Of a stretch of 26,166 bases of DNA, positions 10,546 through 22,415 are shown one piece after another; the first letter of the stretch is position 1, and each line of letters opens with the position of its first letter. The stretch spans positions 1-26,166 of the forward strand of contig JALNQF010000496.1 in assembly GCA_028456385.1 (NCBI GenBank), written 5' to 3'. The stretch comes from Ophiosphaerella korrae (taxonomy: Eukaryota; Ascomycota; Dothideomycetes; Pleosporales; Phaeosphaeriaceae). The notes beneath the pieces are model-generated. The model had not been told where the DNA came from and ran no database searches. It was given only the letters and a program-made list of their open reading frames with translations. A program made the translations under genes and the position numbers.

Positions 10546-11960
10546 TTAGAGATAATTATACTTAAAAACTTAACTAAAGTAGCGTAGAGGCTAGAGTTTT
10601 TAGGGTTTACGTAGAAGCCTTACTCTTTTAGTTACGTAAGTACTTTATAAACGTACTAGATATAGTCTATTTTATTATTAGAGTATATTAGGATATTATC
10701 TATATATATAGTATAGAAGTCGTCTAAATATTCTAGTAGAGCTAAGTTAATAGCGCGCTAGAAAGTAGCTAGTGCGTTAGTAAGGCTAAAGAGTACTACC
10801 TTGTAAGTATATATACTAAAGTAAGTAATAAATATAGTTAGCTATTTTAAGTTTAGAGTAATACGTAAGTAGTAAAAGGCGTGTATTACGTTAAATTTAG
10901 AGAAAATCTTTACCTTGTTTAGGTAGGCTAGTATTTCCCTAAAGAATAGAATAGAGTACTAGTCTTTAATAGTAGATTTATTTAGCTTGTAGTAGTTTAC
11001 GTAGACTTATAAGCTACTATCTAGTTTAGCTATAATTAGTAGGTTATTCTTAGCTAGAGAGCTGTATTTGCTAATAAAGCCCTTACCTTCTATTTCTTAG
11101 ATATATTTCTAGATTACTTTATCTTATTTTCTAGTAAAAAAGTAAGGTTTAGCGTCTAGGATTTTTGCGCTAGGTTTAAGAGTAATTTCTAGGTTATATA
11201 GCCTATAAAGAAAAAGTTCCTTAGTAGCTTTCTTATTAAAATAGAGTATTAGGTCTTAATATAGTTAGAGTAGTTCTATAGATAAGATATCCTTAAGCTT
11301 TACTATAAGTAGTAGTTTATAAAATTATACGTAATCTACTTCTTTAGCTACTTTATAGTAGTATACTAGTAGTAGTATTCTATTTAAGGTAAGTACTATA
11401 AGCGTATATTTACTTCTTCTAGTAAAGGCTTTAATTATATAATAACTAATAGTTTAAATATCTATTAATAAGTTCTATTTATACCTATTAAGGTGCTTAC
11501 TTAGGGGCCCTATAAGGGTAGATAATAGTTTAAGTACTAGCTTCTTTAAGGCTATAGTAGAGTAATATCTAGGTACGCTATAGTATACTACTAAGGAGAT
11601 TTTATTAGTTATCTAGTAGTACTATTAGTAGTAAGTATTAGGAAATAATAACGTTCTATAGTAGTAGTTAAGTTTAATAGTATAGGCTTTATACTATAAA
11701 AATCTTAAAATAAAGTTAAATTAGCCTACGTTTTTAATAATATAGGTAGATATCTATTTAATATATACGCCTACTTATAAGTAGAACTTAACCTAATACG
11801 TAATAGACTTAGATAAAGAACTATTATATCTTTTATAGATAATAGGTTAAAGTAGCTAGATAGTTTATAATTTTATAGTCTTCTAGGCAAATTTTTATTA
11901 AATAAAGTTTATATTAGCTCTATTATTAGCTAGGGTTCTAGCTATATAAGGTACTATAGG
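10546..11960 (-). pseudogene. Element A pol, 5' part: protease and reverse transcriptase
   Basis: On the minus strand the protease motif at 11919-11927 reads N-N-R, followed by ANINFI. This matches the retropepsin D-S/T-G-A context with the catalytic Asp, Ser and Gly codons all changed. The RT follows in the same frame: EGKGFISKYSSLAKN near 11041-11090, then KIFSKFNVIHAF near 10880-10916, and YIDNILIYS with the active-site box at 10695-10706 (YIDN in place of YIDD). The reading continues across element B into 3603 and below. Stops are TAG or TAA. The order and spacing are those of a gypsy RT. The product cannot be made intact. Confidence 0.85.
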
Positions 11961-12299
11961 GTCTTTACTTAAGAAGCTAGTAAATAAGAATTAGTTTAGC
12001 TTAGCTTCTATTAGATTAGTTAGTAGTTTCTTATACTAGACTATCTATATTCTATAAGTAAGTATATAAGATATAGCTATACTAGGAGTTATACTTTAGT
12101 AGTTAATTACGCTCTTCTAGTTTATGTAATCTCTAGGTTAAGGCTTTAGGCCTAAGGAACGTTGTTTTCTAAATCCTAGTCTAAGTTAAGCTCTAGTTCT
12201 AGCTCTATATCTAGTTAGAAGTTGTATTTAAAGAATTAGTCCTCTATTTCTATATCTATTTTAGAGTCTATTACTATATAGGTAGCTATATAGTAGTTT

Positions 12300-14300
12300 A
12301 TAGCGTTAGTAAGTATCTTAGATCTAGTAGCTTTTATTTGTTTATAAGTAGTATAGTCTAGCTTCCTAATACCTATCTTTCTATAGCCCTAGTATAAAAT
12401 TGTTTTAGAGTTCTTAGTTTTAATTATAGTAGCCTTTTTGCTAGTTAGGTATATTCCTCTAAATATACTTTCTAGTTATAGTTAATAGTGTTTTAGTTCT
12501 TATAAGGTTATAGCTAGTTCTTCTTTAAAGTTTTCTATCTACGCTCTTAGTTTAGCTCTTATAGGTGCTAGAGTATAAAGCTAAGTTTACTTAGGGCTTA
12601 TATCTAGGTTATAATTATTTACTTTATTTTCTAATATTAAAATTATCTTTTAAAAATTAGTAGGGCTATTATAGATACTAGGGGCAGTGCTAGTAGCCTC
12701 TTTAAGCTAAGGTTGTAGCTTTTTTTAAAGGTAGATATTATATAGCGGTAGATATTATATAGCTATAGGTTCTATTATAGTTTAAGGCTAATATTATTAA
12801 ATTTAGAGAGGAATTTAGCTTATACTAACTAGGTAGTTTTATAGATTAGTTAATCTAGTCTAAATTTAGCTATTTCTAGAATTTTATAACATACTTCTCT
12901 TAATCTTACTATATCTATATTACTAAATTAGTAAAAAAGTATAAAGAAATATATAAATTCTTTATAGTATAGGTAAGTAATACTATTTAAGATAGTAAGG
13001 TATAAGTAAGCTAATTCTATATAGTAGCGTATAATAACGTTAGCTTAGGTTTATAAGCTAATATATTTTTTCCTATTAGTAATAAAGTAATTATATATAG
13101 ACTAGATAAAGGATATAATATCTATATAGTATCTTATACCTAAAAATTATAGAGGTTTTATAGAGTAGTCTTCTTATTCTTTATACTAGTAAAAATTAAA
13201 GGCTAGCTCTTAGATACTAGTTAAGAAAAGAGTTAAGGTAAACTCTTCTCTATTAAAGATATAGTAGCCTACTACTAGTACTTAGGGTTTAAACTCTCTT
13301 TTAAGGAAGCTAGGTTACTAGCCTTATAGTAAGATCTTAGTATAAAGTAGTTCTATATCTTTCTACGCTAGTATATTAAAGTTAAAGGTTTCTAGCTTAG
13401 TTTATTTAGCTATTAGGTCTTCTTAGTAGATTACTACTTTATATAAGTAGTTATATTTTACTATAGCTTCTTCTTATAGAGCTTTATACTAGGTAGCTCT
13501 TTAGCTTAAAGTATTATATTACTCTATAATATAGTTATAGTCTAGTAGTAATTATACTAGGTATTCTTAGAGTTAGGCTAATTAGTTATCTTATTAAGAG
13601 AGTTATTTATCTAATTTACTTACTTTAGCTATAAGCCTCTAGTTTTATTTATTTACTACGTTAATTATATCCTATATCTAGGTGTTCGCAACTACTAGGT
13701 ATAATACTATTCTAGCTAGGGTAAATTCTCTAAGAGATAAGTAATTACTAAGTTTATTATCCTTAATTCTTTAGTATAAGGTTAGTAGTAGGGTGTAAAA
13801 TAAGGGTTAAAGCTTAGCAAACTTAGTAAGTAATTTCTTAAGTTTATCTTAAGATATAAAGACTATTCTTAGTAGTAGGTCTTTATTAATTATAGTATTT
13901 AATAGTAAGTTATCTTTTAGCTCTTCTAGGATCTTAAGCTTAGGTATAGGCTAGGGTAATAATACTTAGCTAACGTTTAGTTAGGCGTTATTAATTAAGT
14001 TGTTTAATATAGTCTAGTTATTAAAAGAGACCTTAGTAACTAGTCTATACTTTAGGAGGCTACCTTAGTTAAAAGAAGTAGAGTCTATATCTAAGTTAAA
14101 TTCTTCTATAATAAGTTAGTTAAGAGTAGTTAAGTCTATTATAGAGCTATTAGCTAAGAAAGTACTTAGTACTTATTAGAGAATTATATTAGGTTAGAAA
14201 TTTAGTTTACTAGGTAGTCTTAGCTAAATAAAGGATTTAGGGTCTATTACCTATTTTCCTTTATCTTTCTATAAGAGAGTCTTAAGATATTATTAGAAGT
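12300..14300 (-). pseudogene. Element A gag-side coding remnant
   Basis: This minus-strand stretch lies between the 5' LTR and the protease, where gag should be. Long stop-poor runs can be read, such as SNYLSLREFTLARIVL near 13700-13740 and EEFNLDIDS near 14080-14110. These suggest a former protein with acidic and leucine-rich segments. Near 12335-12400 there is a run with Tyr at C-X2-C-X9-C-X2-C spacing (YQGYRKIG, then LDYTTYKQ), possibly a damaged zinc-binding motif. No Pfam-type gag fold is recognised by eye. The zinc-like motif, the upstream run and the protease are in three different frames, so indels or separate frames exist. The boundaries are approximate. Confidence 0.5.
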
Positions 14301-15167
14301 TACTTAGTACTTTTTTTATTAGAGTAGTTAGTATAGTAAGTCTTTAGGTCTATTTTTTTAGAGACCTAGTTCTAGTATATATTTTATAGATTTTTTATAG
14401 TATTATAGCCTTAGAGCGTTCCTTTAGTTTTTTACTAGATCTATAGTCTACTATTTATAGTATATCTTTATTTTTTAAGTACGCTTAGTATAAGTAATAA
14501 AGAGGTTATAAGTTAGTATTATTTTAGTTTAAGAGGCTAGCTTTTAAGTAAATAGAAGATTTTTTATATAACTAAGTTATAGTATAATAAGCTAAGTTAT
14601 AGTAGTTATATACTATATTAGTACGTTTAGCTATTAGTTTATAGAGATTTAGATCTTTAGCGCTAACTAGTAAAGGTTTTAGTAAGGTCTAAGGCGCTTT
14701 ATTACTTAGTTCTTATAAATTAAGTACTAGTAATTTACGTAGGTTTAAGAGTCTTTTTTTTCTCTAGCGCTACTACCTAAGTTTAATACCTAGTATAAGT
14801 GCGCCCTTACTTAAGTATATATAGTAGGTATAAGCTAAAGCTTTATAACTTATAAAGTAGTTAAACTACTTTTCTTTACTACGTATTTCTTTCTAGAACG
14901 TTAGCGCTAGTACTAGTAAAAAAGGAGCGCTAGAAACCTTAACTAGAACTATAATATAGTAAACTTAAAGAGCTACCTAGCGCGCTATAGCTAAGGTAGG
15001 ATCTAATTCCTAGTAGTATAGTTCTTTTTAGCTAGCTAGGCTTAATTAAGAGTTAGCTATAATTAGCTATCTTATAGTAACTCTAGTATAAGTAAAAAAG
15101 CTACTAGCGTAGTTCTAGGTTATAGAGAGGCCTATAAAAGTAAAATATTTATAGAGATCTACTATTA
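14301..15167 (-). other. Element A leader and upstream gag region, unresolved
   Basis: This is the internal sequence directly downstream of the A 5' LTR. No domain is recognised. Just inside the LTR the minus strand reads TAATAGTAGATCTC from 15167. It would fit a TGG-type tRNA primer-binding site if G-to-A and C-to-T changes are allowed, but this is weak. No open frame is evident. Confidence 0.35.
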
Positions 15168-15403
15168 TATAAGGTAGACTTTACGTAAGATAACTTAATA
15201 AAGTAGTTTTAATAATTAACTAAAAAGAGTAAATAGTAGATAAAGCTATATAAGTAAGTACTAGGTATATATACCTAGTAGCTTACTAAGTACTAACTAA
15301 AAGTAGAAAAGTAGTTAAATATTAGTAAGTTTGTAATATTAGTAAGTTACAACTTACTAATATTAGTATAAGAATAAGAGATATAAGAGATAACTCTTTT
15401 ATA
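15168..15403 (-). repeat. Element A 5' LTR
   Basis: This 236-bp LTR has plus-strand ends TATAAGG and CTTTTATA, which fit an original TGTAAGG...CCTTACA after RIP. Its left 77 bp match 26090-26166, and its right 149 bp match 1-228 apart from the array length. It includes the palindrome at 15255-15285. The 5 bp to the right (15404-15408, ATACT) would be the target duplication in fragment E; its partner lies outside the window. Confidence 0.85.
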
Positions 15404-16487
15404 ATACTATAGCTATTATAGCTATCTATATCTAATTAGGTATACTCTATACTTCTTACGTTAACTTAACTCTTATCTTCTTATAGTCTTTTAGAAGTAG
15501 CTATAGTAGTTTCTTTATCTTCTACTAGTCTATTAGTAGGGATTAATAGAGTCTAGAGTTCTCTTCTTTCTAAATCTATTATTAGTAAGCCTATTATATA
15601 CACTATTTTTTTAAGCTATACTTAGGTTCTTTTTTTTATTACTACTTCTTTCTATTTCTTATATAGAAACTATCTTACTCTTTATTTACTTAAAAGGTAT
15701 ATATAGTAGTTGTCCTTATAATAAAATATCTAATAAAGTATTACGTATTACTATTCTTTACTTACTACTACTTTCTCTTAAGGCCTACCCTATACTTTTA
15801 GTACTTCGTTGTTGTTTTTAGTTATCTTTAACTAAGCTTCTTTCTTTAAATCTTTACTTCTATAGTCCTTTATAAAGTATACTAGTTTCCTATATTTATA
15901 ATATACTATATCTTTTTTCTTTAACTAATAATCTTTTACGTAGTAGCCTTCTTTACTAAAGTTAAAGTACGTAAAGTCTTTATTCTTTTTTTTCTTTTTA
16001 TCTTTATTTATATTAAGGATTATAGGTTCTCTAATATTATATTAACTAGATTTTCTCCTACATCTATTTATTCTCTATTCTTAGAGGTTATTATTAACTT
16101 ATATTACCTAACTCTTTAGGGCTTCTAATATCTTTAGTTTCTCTATCTAAATTAACTTATATTAGAAACTTAACTTTAATCCTTATTTAAATCTTAATAT
16201 TAAAGGTAGCTTATTCTACTTTATATTTTATAATAGTTATTTAAACTATAATATATATTCTAGAATACTTTTATATTATTTTAGCTTCTTAAGCTTTTCT
16301 TTAGCTTATTAGGTAATATCTATATCTCTAAATACTACTCTTATTTATTTTATACAGTATTTATAACTTCTAAAGATAACTCTTATTTTATCTTTTTATA
16401 TTCCTAGAGTATACGTTATATAGTTTATCTAATAAGGTTTAAACTATCTTATTATATCTTCCTTAAAGTATATTCTAATATATACTA
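15404..16487 (-). pseudogene. Fragment E: B-family gag and pre-protease remnant
   Basis: The minus strand matches element B from about 4455 (at 16487) to about 5545 (at 15404). It covers the middle of gag, both zinc knuckles and the spacer before the protease. The knuckles lie at about 15931-15972 and 15861-15903 on the minus strand, with Tyr or Phe at the Cys positions. E is bounded by the A 5' LTR on the left and the C 5' LTR on the right, so two independent insertions have cut it. Neither outer part is in the window. It is the oldest layer seen here and carries dense RIP changes. Confidence 0.85.
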
Positions 16488-16946
16488 TGTTATAGTAGTA
16501 ACAAGAGAAATAGAGATAGAACTAATTAGTCTACGCTTAGTTATATACGAAGCATAGAGTAAGCAGAGTAATAACTAATAAGATAACAAGCTTAATTAGG
16601 AGACTAACTATAATTAGGACACGTAACAAATTTGTAAATTTACAATCTTAGTAAATACAAAGTTATAAAGCTATTATATAATAAATTTGTAAATTTGCAA
16701 TCTTAGTAAACACAAAGTAACAAAGTCGCTAAGACTATATAGGTATATAATTAGTAGTAATATATATTACTAGGATACTATTAGTAATTTAATCCCTTAA
16801 CTATAGAACGCTAATACAAGATAGTTGCAAAACATCTTCTATTGTTTATAGTTTATTATAGATTATAATACAAGCTTTTGTTATTATATTACAATCTACT
16901 AATAACTTATAGGCTACTAGGAAGTTAACCCTAGTAAGCTATAACA
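16488..16946 (+). repeat. Element C 5' LTR
   Basis: This 459-bp LTR keeps intact TGTTATAG...CTATAACA ends, which define the family termini. The outer parts match the B LTR. The middle differs and carries a 55-bp direct repeat (AAATTTGTAAATT at 16628 and 16683) absent from B. Several CA and TG steps survive, unlike the adjoining coding region. Confidence 0.88.
16628..16735. repeat. 55-bp direct repeat in the C LTR
   Basis: AAATTTGTAAATTT, then AATCTTAGTAAA, then CAAAGT occurs from 16628 and again from 16683. The second copy is slightly shortened and diverged. The repeat accounts for most of the LTR length difference from B (459 against 397 bp). Confidence 0.8.
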
Positions 16947-17007
16947 CCTTACTAATTTAGTTATTAAGAGGAGCAAAGCGTAAGTAGCGTATAGTCTAGC
17001 TAACACA

Positions 17008-20000
17008 ATAGTAGAAAGTTTAACTAAATAAATAGCTAAAGCACCTATAAGTAGTTATAAGTTAGATAATACTATATAGAAAGTAGTTAGAGAATATATA
17101 AATAACTTAATCTCTAAAAAAGAAGATATAAAAATAGTAATTAAAGCTTTAGAAACCTAGAACAAGGAACTACAAGACTACGTAAAGTAGAATAAAGTAT
17201 AAATTAAAGCTATTATTAAAAGATAAAACTAAATAGAACTAATTACCTAATAACTAGAGATAAGCGCAACGAAGAAGCTACCTAAGATACTAGTCCTTAA
17301 GAAATTTAATAGAACAAAGGAGAAATTAAGACTCTTTATAGTGTTAGTATAACTTTAGATAGATATACAAGTACTATACTTTAATATAGAAGAAAAGAAA
17401 GTAATATATATTAGATTATACCTTAAAGAAGATATAATAAGATAGTATAAACCTTACTAGACAGATTACATAATATACTCTCTAATAACCTAGAAGGATA
17501 AGACTAGAGCTATTTTTAGAAGTTACAAATACTTTACTAAATAAATAAGAGTAGTATTTAGAGATATAGATATTACCTAACAAGCTAAAGAAAAACTTAA
17601 GAGGCTTATACAAAGTAAGAGTATCTCTAAGTATATATTATAATTTAAATAACTAAGCTAAAACATAGAATAGAATAAGTTAGCCCTAATATTACGATTT
17701 AAATAAGGACTAAACTTAAAAATCTAATACAAAATAATTTATATAGAAAAACCTAGGACACTAGAAGCTCTAAAATAATAGGTAATCTAAATTAATAATA
17801 ATCTTTAAGAATAGAAAAAGAACAAGCATAGTAGCTAAACTAGAAACTAGGATACTAGAGACCCTATAATCCTTAATACTAATAAAGATAGAAAAAGAAA
17901 GAAGAATAAAGACTTTACGTACTTTAACTATAGTAAAAAAGGCTACTACGTAAAAGACTACTAATTATAGAGGAAAAAGGATATAGTATATTATAAATAT
18001 AAGAAACTAGGACACTTTATAAAAGACTATAGAAGTAAGGACTATAAAAAAGATAAAGAAGCTTAGTTAAAGATAACTAAAAAGAAGAAAGAAGTACTAT
18101 AAGTATAGGCTAAACCTTAAGAGAAGGTAGCTAGGAGTAAAGAAATATAATACGCAACGCTTTATTAGACCTTCTATTATAAAGACAACTACTATATATA
18201 TCTTTCTAGTAAGTAAGGAGTAAGATAGTTCCTATAAAAGAATAAAGTAGTAGTAATAAAGGAAAATAGAATAAAAGCGTAGCTAGAAGAAATAGTACAC
18301 GTAATAGACCTACTAGTAGAAGATCTAAAAGGAGAAGAGCCTCTAGTACTATTAATCTAGGCTAAAGGACTAGCACTAGATAAAGAGACTACTATAACTT
18401 CCTCTAAACAACTATAAGGAAGTAAGAAGTAAGTTAGCGTAAGAGGTATAAAGTATACCTAGCTAGATATATATAGCTATAATAGCTATACAACTATAGT
18501 AATAGAGGAATAAAATAAAGAATAGAGATTTGTTTAAATATACTTAATAGTTATAAGTATAGAAGAGGCGTATAAAGACTAGAAAGAATACAATCCTAAA
18601 GAAATAAAGTTTATACTATTTTAGGAATAGATAAAGTAATATATAGTTATAGTAGGAAGAATACCTATATAAAAAGAATAGTAATACTTTATAAGAAAAA
18701 CGTAATAGATTAATAAAGCCTATATACTAAGAGTACTAATAGTATACTATATCCTATCTATAGATATACCTAGAAAAGATAAGTACTAGGAAGGGGACAA
18801 CAAGATTATAAACCTAAAGTATCTAGTATATTTTAAAGTATTATAGATATTATACCTAGATAAGAACTACACTATATATAGGAACTCTAAAGTAAATAAT
18901 AATATATAGCTTATAAAAAGAAGAGGCTATAACTATATATAAGTAATCCTAGTAGAAGATATCTAAGGATAAGAAATAATCCTAGAAGATAGATATATAG
19001 TAGTAAGACCTAGACTAAAACTATCTAAGATATGCGTCTAAAGAGGACTATAGTACAAATACAAGTACAACAAATACCTAAAATACAAAGAATATAAACT
19101 CTAAGTAAGGTTATAGCTCTAAAAGAATAGGTAATTTATAAAATTACCTAAGTAAGAAAAGCTAGAAAGTATAAGAAGCCTATATATTACAAAAACAAGT
19201 ATATACTAAGAAAAGAGAATATAAGTAATAATTAATAGTAGAGCTACAAGGAACTTTATATTAAAAAAGTTTATAGAAGTATAAAGAATACGTTATATAA
19301 TAAAGAAATACTCCTAATAACTAAGTACAATTAAAGGAAAACTATTCTAGGAACCTATAAGGTTTAAGATAGTTCCCTCTATATTAGAACTAGAAAAGAT
19401 AAAAATTAAAAATATAGTTATAGATATAACAATAATTAATAATAAACAAGAAATTATACTAGGGATACTATAGTTATAGATAACTAACCTATATATTAAT
19501 TAGAGAATAGTAAGAATTAGCTATAATAAAATAGAGAAGCTAAGAGCTAATATAACTACTTATAAAAGAGAATTCCTAGAAGAATATAAAAAATAGGAAT
19601 AATAACTTATAGAACCTAAAGAATATCTTCTAGAATATTAGATATAGGACCTAGTAATAGACTTAAAGGAAGATAAAAACGTAGAATAGAGCCTAGTTTA
19701 TAGAAAAATAGAAGAAGAATTTAAAATTAAATAAATATTTATCGAAAGTATAATTAAAAAAAGATAGATACAAGAATCTAAATCTTTAGTAGTATATAGA
19801 CTTATTTTTATAGATAAAAAGAGGAGAAGTAATAAAAGGCTCTACGTAGACTTTAGGAAGACTAATATAATTATAAACAAGAACTAATACCTATTACTAT
19901 AAATAGACATAATATAAGATAGACTATAAAAAGTAAGAATCTTTACTAAACTAGATATCTAGAACGCCTATTATTAGATTAGAATTAAAGAAGGAGATAA

Positions 20001-22061
20001 ATAGAAGATAGCGTTTAGAATACAATATAGACTTTATAAATATCTAGTTATACCCTTTAGCTTAATAAACGCACTAGTAGCCTTCTAAGAAAGAATTAAT
20101 ATAGTACTAAAAGAATACTTAGACGTATTTATATTTATATACTTAGATAACATCTTTATATTCTTAGAAATAGAAGAAGAACACGTATAATATATATATA
20201 AAGTACTAAAAAGGTTAGTAGAAAGTAAACTATTCTTAAAAATAAGAAAATGCGAATTCTATATAAAGAAAACAGACTTCCTTAGATTTATTATAGAACT
20301 AGGAAAAATTAAGATTAACTCTAGAAAGATTAAGTTAATTAACAAATAGCTAACACTAAGAAACCTAAAAGAAGTATAATAATTTTATAGGTTAGCAAAC
20401 TTTTATAGTAAACTAATAGTAGGATAGTCTAAAGATATAAAACTAATAATAAGACTTATAAAGAAAGATACGCTATTTAAATAGATAAAGGAATGTAATA
20501 AAGTATTTAATAAGATTAAAAAGAAGTTTATAGAAAACCTAGTTATTAGAATATATAACCTAGACCTACTAGTAATTATAAAAATAGACGTATCTAACTT
20601 AGTCTATAGAATAGTACTAATACAAGAAGACCTAAAAACTAGAAAGGAACACCTAGTTAAATACTTCTCTAAAAAGATAAAAATAGTAGAACTTAATTAC
20701 CTAATTTATAATAAGGAGATACTAGTAATCTATAAAGTATTTAAGTAATAGAGAGTATAACTATAAAGAGTAAAATACAAGATAAAAGTCTATATAGACT
20801 ATAAAAATCTTAAAAGATTTATAATAAATAAAGAACTATTATAACAATACTTGAGATAGTAGGAATTCCTATTAATATTTAATATAGAAATTATATATAT
20901 AAAAGGGAAAGATAATAAATTTATAGACGCCTTTAGTAGAAGACTAGACTTATAAGAAGAAGTAAACGCTACTAGTATAGTTCTAGTTAAGAACGAAGAA
21001 GGATATTTAGTCCTAAATATACCTAAAATAGCTAGAACACTTAAAAGAAAGAGTAGCAAGCTAGACAAATAGATTCGAAAAATAACGCAAGAAGTATCTA
21101 AAGAAATAAAGAAACTAGAGATCTAAGAAGGACTCGTAAAAGCCTATAGAAGAATATATATTCTTAAGAAAATTTAGAGAGAATTTATATAGTAATTCTA
21201 TAAATTACTAGTATATAGATACTAAGGTACTAAAAAAATATTAGATAGACTACGACAAGACTATTATATTCTAAGAGCAAAACAACTAGTAATAGAAGTA
21301 CTATAGAACTATATAGAATACTAAAGAAATAATATAATAGACACGTACTATATAGAATATTACAACTAGTAGAAGTACTAGAATAACTATAGGGAGTTAT
21401 TACAATAGCCTTTATTACGAAACTACCTAAGTTAAAAGACCTAATATTAGGAATTAAGTATAACAGAATTCTAATAATAGTAGATAAACTTACAAAGTAC
21501 TTATACTTTAGACTATATAAAGAAAAAAGCAAGATAGAAGTTACTATATACTAGATCTTAGGAACTATAGTTAGTTAATATAGACTACTAGATAAAATTA
21601 TTATAGATAGAGATATAAGATTTATATTAAAACTATAGAGAACAATAACTATACAACTAGGAATTAAATATATAATATCTACTGCGTACTACCTACAAAT
21701 AGATAGATAATTAGAACGAATAAATTAAATAGTAGAGTAATATTTAAGATACTACCTTAACTATAACTAGAACAATTAGGTATAGTTACTACCTATAGTA
21801 TAGTTAGTATATAATAGCGCAAAGAATATAGTAATAAGAGTATTACTTTTCTTTATAAACTATAGATTTAACTCTAGTATATATAGAATACTAAGACTAG
21901 AAGTATCTTAGTGCCTAAAAAGAAAAAACTTCGCTAATAAACTAAAAGATATATATAACTAGCTAAGATAGGACGTAGAATTCCTATATAACTAAATAGC
22001 GAAATACTATAATAAGAAGTATAAATAGAAACCTTAATTTAGAAAGAGAGAAAAAGTATAG
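17008..22061 (+). pseudogene. Element C gag-pol remnant
   Basis: This is homologous to the B polyprotein. The likely start is ATA at 17008. The zinc knuckles lie at 17920-17961 and 17989-18030, and the second keeps His (CAC at 18013). The protease motif at 19234-19242 reads N-S-R. The RT has FTKLDI at about 19942 and YLDN at 20140-20151. All of these are in one frame. A single-base deletion relative to B near 21334 then shifts the integrase core. There the first catalytic Asp codon is GCC (Ala, 21408-21410), while Asp 21606 and Glu 21714 remain at 35-residue spacing. Numerous TAG and TAA codons are present. The remnant ends at 22061 before the GPY module and chromodomain. Confidence 0.87.
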
Positions 22062-22398
22062 TATTAAGACCTTAGAACTAGTAAGGGTAACGAGGGCAAG
22101 TAGGCTTCTATAAGACGGGCGAGGTTAATAAACAAGTTAGTTAGTAAGTATATAGGAACGTTAATAGACCTTTATAGACTATCGTGTTTAATCTTTTCTT
22201 TACCTCTTATCTTAATAGAGTATTACAACTAATACTTTAATTAGATTCTTATCTACCTATTAATACTTATATACCTCGTAATACTCTAATAAGAGCTAAC
22301 TATTAATTAAGCTAAGTAACTAACTTATTTATTAACCTTGCCCGTCTTATAGAAGCCTACTTGCCCTCGTTACCTTTACTAGTTCTAAGGTCTTAACA
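22062..22398 (+). repeat. 337-bp unit with 82-bp inverted ends: probable element D 5' LTR, or a MITE
   Basis: The left end (22062-22143) and right end (22317-22398) are inverted copies with four mismatches, all transitions. The termini read TATTAAGACC and GGTCTTAACA, consistent with original TG...CA. The unit sits between the interrupted integrase of C and the gag of D. The LTR reading is favoured because gag starts within about 20-70 bp and C ends exactly here. The MITE reading is favoured by the very long inverted repeats. No matching short duplication flanks it: TATAG on the left, TATTA on the right. It retains CG and CA steps, unlike its surroundings. Confidence 0.7.
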
Positions 22399-22415
22399 TA
22401 TTAAATACTCTTAAG

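Larger units (their letters stand above)
1..15403 (-). mobile_element. Element A: RIP-degenerate Ty3/gypsy chromovirus, interrupted by element B
   Basis: This minus-strand LTR retrotransposon runs from its 5' LTR (15168-15403) to its 3' LTR (228 down to 1, cut by the window edge). The LTR outer end reads TGTAAGGG on the minus strand at 228. It lies next to a purine tract in 229-243, which fixes the orientation. Remnants in order are a gag-like region, protease, reverse transcriptase, RNase H, integrase and chromodomain. Removing element B (3604-10540) and one copy of CTTTG restores one continuous RT reading frame, so A was there before B. A itself sits in fragment E. Without B its internal part is about 8 kb, long for gypsy, mainly because of a long gag-side region. 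Open frames are broken throughout by TAG and TAA. Confidence 0.85.
16488..22061 (+). mobile_element. Element C: B-family chromovirus, 3' end missing
   Basis: The 5' LTR at 16488-16946 is followed by a gag-pol remnant aligned to B from gag to just after the integrase core. It stops at 22061, equivalent to about 9113 in B, where the 337-bp unit and element D begin. The rest of pol and the 3' LTR are absent, as expected if D interrupts C and C resumes beyond the window. TACTA (16483-16487) would be its left target duplication in E. Confidence 0.88.

Noticed and set aside
20799..21068. 89-residue hydrophobic open frame
   Set aside because: It is antisense to the RNase H to integrase part of element C. 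The Leu/Ile/Ser-rich composition comes from AT-biased DNA and does not show a membrane protein.
21230..21532. 100-residue open frame
   Set aside because: It is antisense to the element C integrase, which has clear homology to B on the plus strand.
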